This document shows, in pieces, positions 63,141 through 64,000 of a DNA stretch of 64,000 nucleotides. This DNA is from Limnobaculum zhutongyuii (GTDB lineage Bacteria; Pseudomonadota; Gammaproteobacteria; Enterobacterales; Enterobacteriaceae): NCBI RefSeq assembly GCF_004295645.1, contig NZ_CP034752.1:2294001-2358000 (forward strand), read 5' to 3'. How positions within the stretch are numbered: position 1 is the stretch's first letter; each line of letters opens with the position of its first letter. Both the position numbers and the translations under genes were made by a program. The notes beneath the pieces are model-generated. The model was not told the origin of the DNA. It worked only from the letters and a program-made list of their open reading frames with translations, and ran no database searches.

Positions 63141-64000
63141 CAGTACCAAAGCCCCCCTGAACCACCCGAACCGCCTGCGCCGGTACTTTCCTTTTGTGCC
63201 GGTTCATCAAATCCGGCCGCCGGCATCAGGGTCAATTTTGTGGTGGTGCCGCCGTCATTGGTGAGCGACAGCTCCATCTGCACGATAAGGAGTTCACGCT
63301 CGGTATAACCTTCGTCAGGCACATCCAGCACCACCAGACGGTTAGGCATCCATAGCGCCTTATCACGGGTAAACCAGTCGACCACCTCAACCACTACCGG
63401 CTGACCGTGCGCCATTGCCCGGCGGCGTTCCCAGTCAGCACGGGAACGACTTTCATCTGAGTTTTGATTACTGTCGGCCACAATAACAGTCGGGCGATAA
63501 CGGGTGATTTCTGTATCGGTCATGTCAACACGCACGCCGGTCGACTGGTGGGCGGTTTGTTCATCCCCCAGAGGCCGCCGGCCGTTGATGACCCCAGCAC
63601 AATATAGTCGCTGAAGCGCTCAGACCAGGAGGCGCGCATATTGATGTACTTGATATTCTCACCAAAGCGCAGGACTTCCAGGCGTTCGGTGCCGGCCGTG
63701 GTAAACACCAGGTCACCGGCAGCATTACTGTTGACCATCACGCCACGGTGTCGGGCCGCTTTCGCCAGGTTCTCAAAGACGGTTTCCCCGGGCTCGACTT
63801 TCCATACCCGAAACGGCTTCGCGGCCGTCTGTGTCGTCACTGACCAGACAACACTCACACCAAAGGGCTGACACAGGTCACGGGCAATGGTTTCAAGGGG
63901 AGCATTGCGCCACTGACCGGACTTATACCGGGCGGCGCAATCCACCAGGTCACCGGTCTTGTCACGACCTTCAGCGACAATGGTGCGGGTCTCAGCGTCG
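63140..64000 (-). pseudogene. Phage baseplate protein, Mu gp44/P-like, frameshifted and cut by window edge
   Basis: A Mu gp44-like tail/baseplate hub protein, read from beyond the right edge. The first frame (to about 63520) carries FENLAKAARHRGVMVNSNAAGDLVFT and ends SDYIVLGSSTAGGLWG, then goes off into unrelated residues. The other frame resumes with DEQTAHQSTG, then VRVDMTDTEITRYRPTVIVADSN. The change falls at a run of five C on the plus strand (63565-63569); one more base would restore the frame. It may be a real mutation, a sequencing error or, less likely, programmed frameshifting. The N-terminus is outside the window. Confidence 0.8.

Noticed and set aside
59323..64000. Self-targeting of the prophage by the adjacent array
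   Set aside because: By eye I found no spacer matching the visible tail genes. The comparison is incomplete, and most of the prophage is outside the window.

Overview
The window comes from a chromosome of the order Enterobacterales. Most proteins read as close relatives of E. coli proteins, and the backbone order matches the E. coli 17-18 min region: ybiT, rhlE, ybhL, moaEDCBA, ybhK, uvrB, ybhA, modCBA, acrZ, modE, modF, galETKM, gpmA, aroG. The moderate GC content, the mixture of conserved synteny and unfamiliar insertions, and the divergent regulatory sequences suggest a lineage outside Escherichia/Salmonella, perhaps Budviciaceae-like. That placement is an inference.

Layout. 1-1715 is the C-terminal part of putA. 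1913-7850 is a sugar-acid island: an IclR regulator, a YagE-like aldolase, an unusually short IlvD/Edd dehydratase, an ACS-family MFS transporter and a divergent GldA-like dehydrogenase, with repeated dyads in the divergent promoter region. 8152-19383 holds housekeeping genes (TPR protein, ybiT, rhlE, ybhL, a flavodoxin-like protein, moaABCDE behind a probable Moco riboswitch, ybhK, a SlyB-like lipoprotein and a VF530-family protein). 19592-22231 encodes a large exported Tyr/Gly/Trp-rich protein. cbrC, uvrB (with a LexA box) and ybhA follow. 27097-30964 is the molybdate locus modABC/acrZ/modE. ModE-type palindromes occur upstream of both modA and moaA, so one regulator probably links uptake and cofactor synthesis. 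31043-38005 is a nucleoside-salvage island (xapR, deoC, xapX, xapB, xapA, deoB, tsx-like) that separates modE from modF. modF, an isochorismatase-like protein lacking the usual Cys, galETKM, gpmA with a Fur-type hexamer array, and aroG complete the backbone.

47115-58283 is a complete type I-E CRISPR-Cas locus: 41 repeats, 40 spacers, then cas2, cas1, cas6e, cas5e, cas7e, cse2, cse1 and cas3, all read on the minus strand towards the array. A YjhX-family gene follows, with a leader that folds on paper into a three-way junction. From about 59.1 kb to the right edge lies the tail module of a Mu/SfV-type prophage, entering from its tail-fibre end.

The least explained items are two. One is a dispersed structured element present in two copies (about 7.93-8.10 kb and 26.81-27.05 kb) whose stems change in a compensatory way between copies. 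The other is the folded leader of the yjhX-like gene. Two near-identical but divergent CRISPR spacers and a leader-end repeat with a changed terminal base are also notable.
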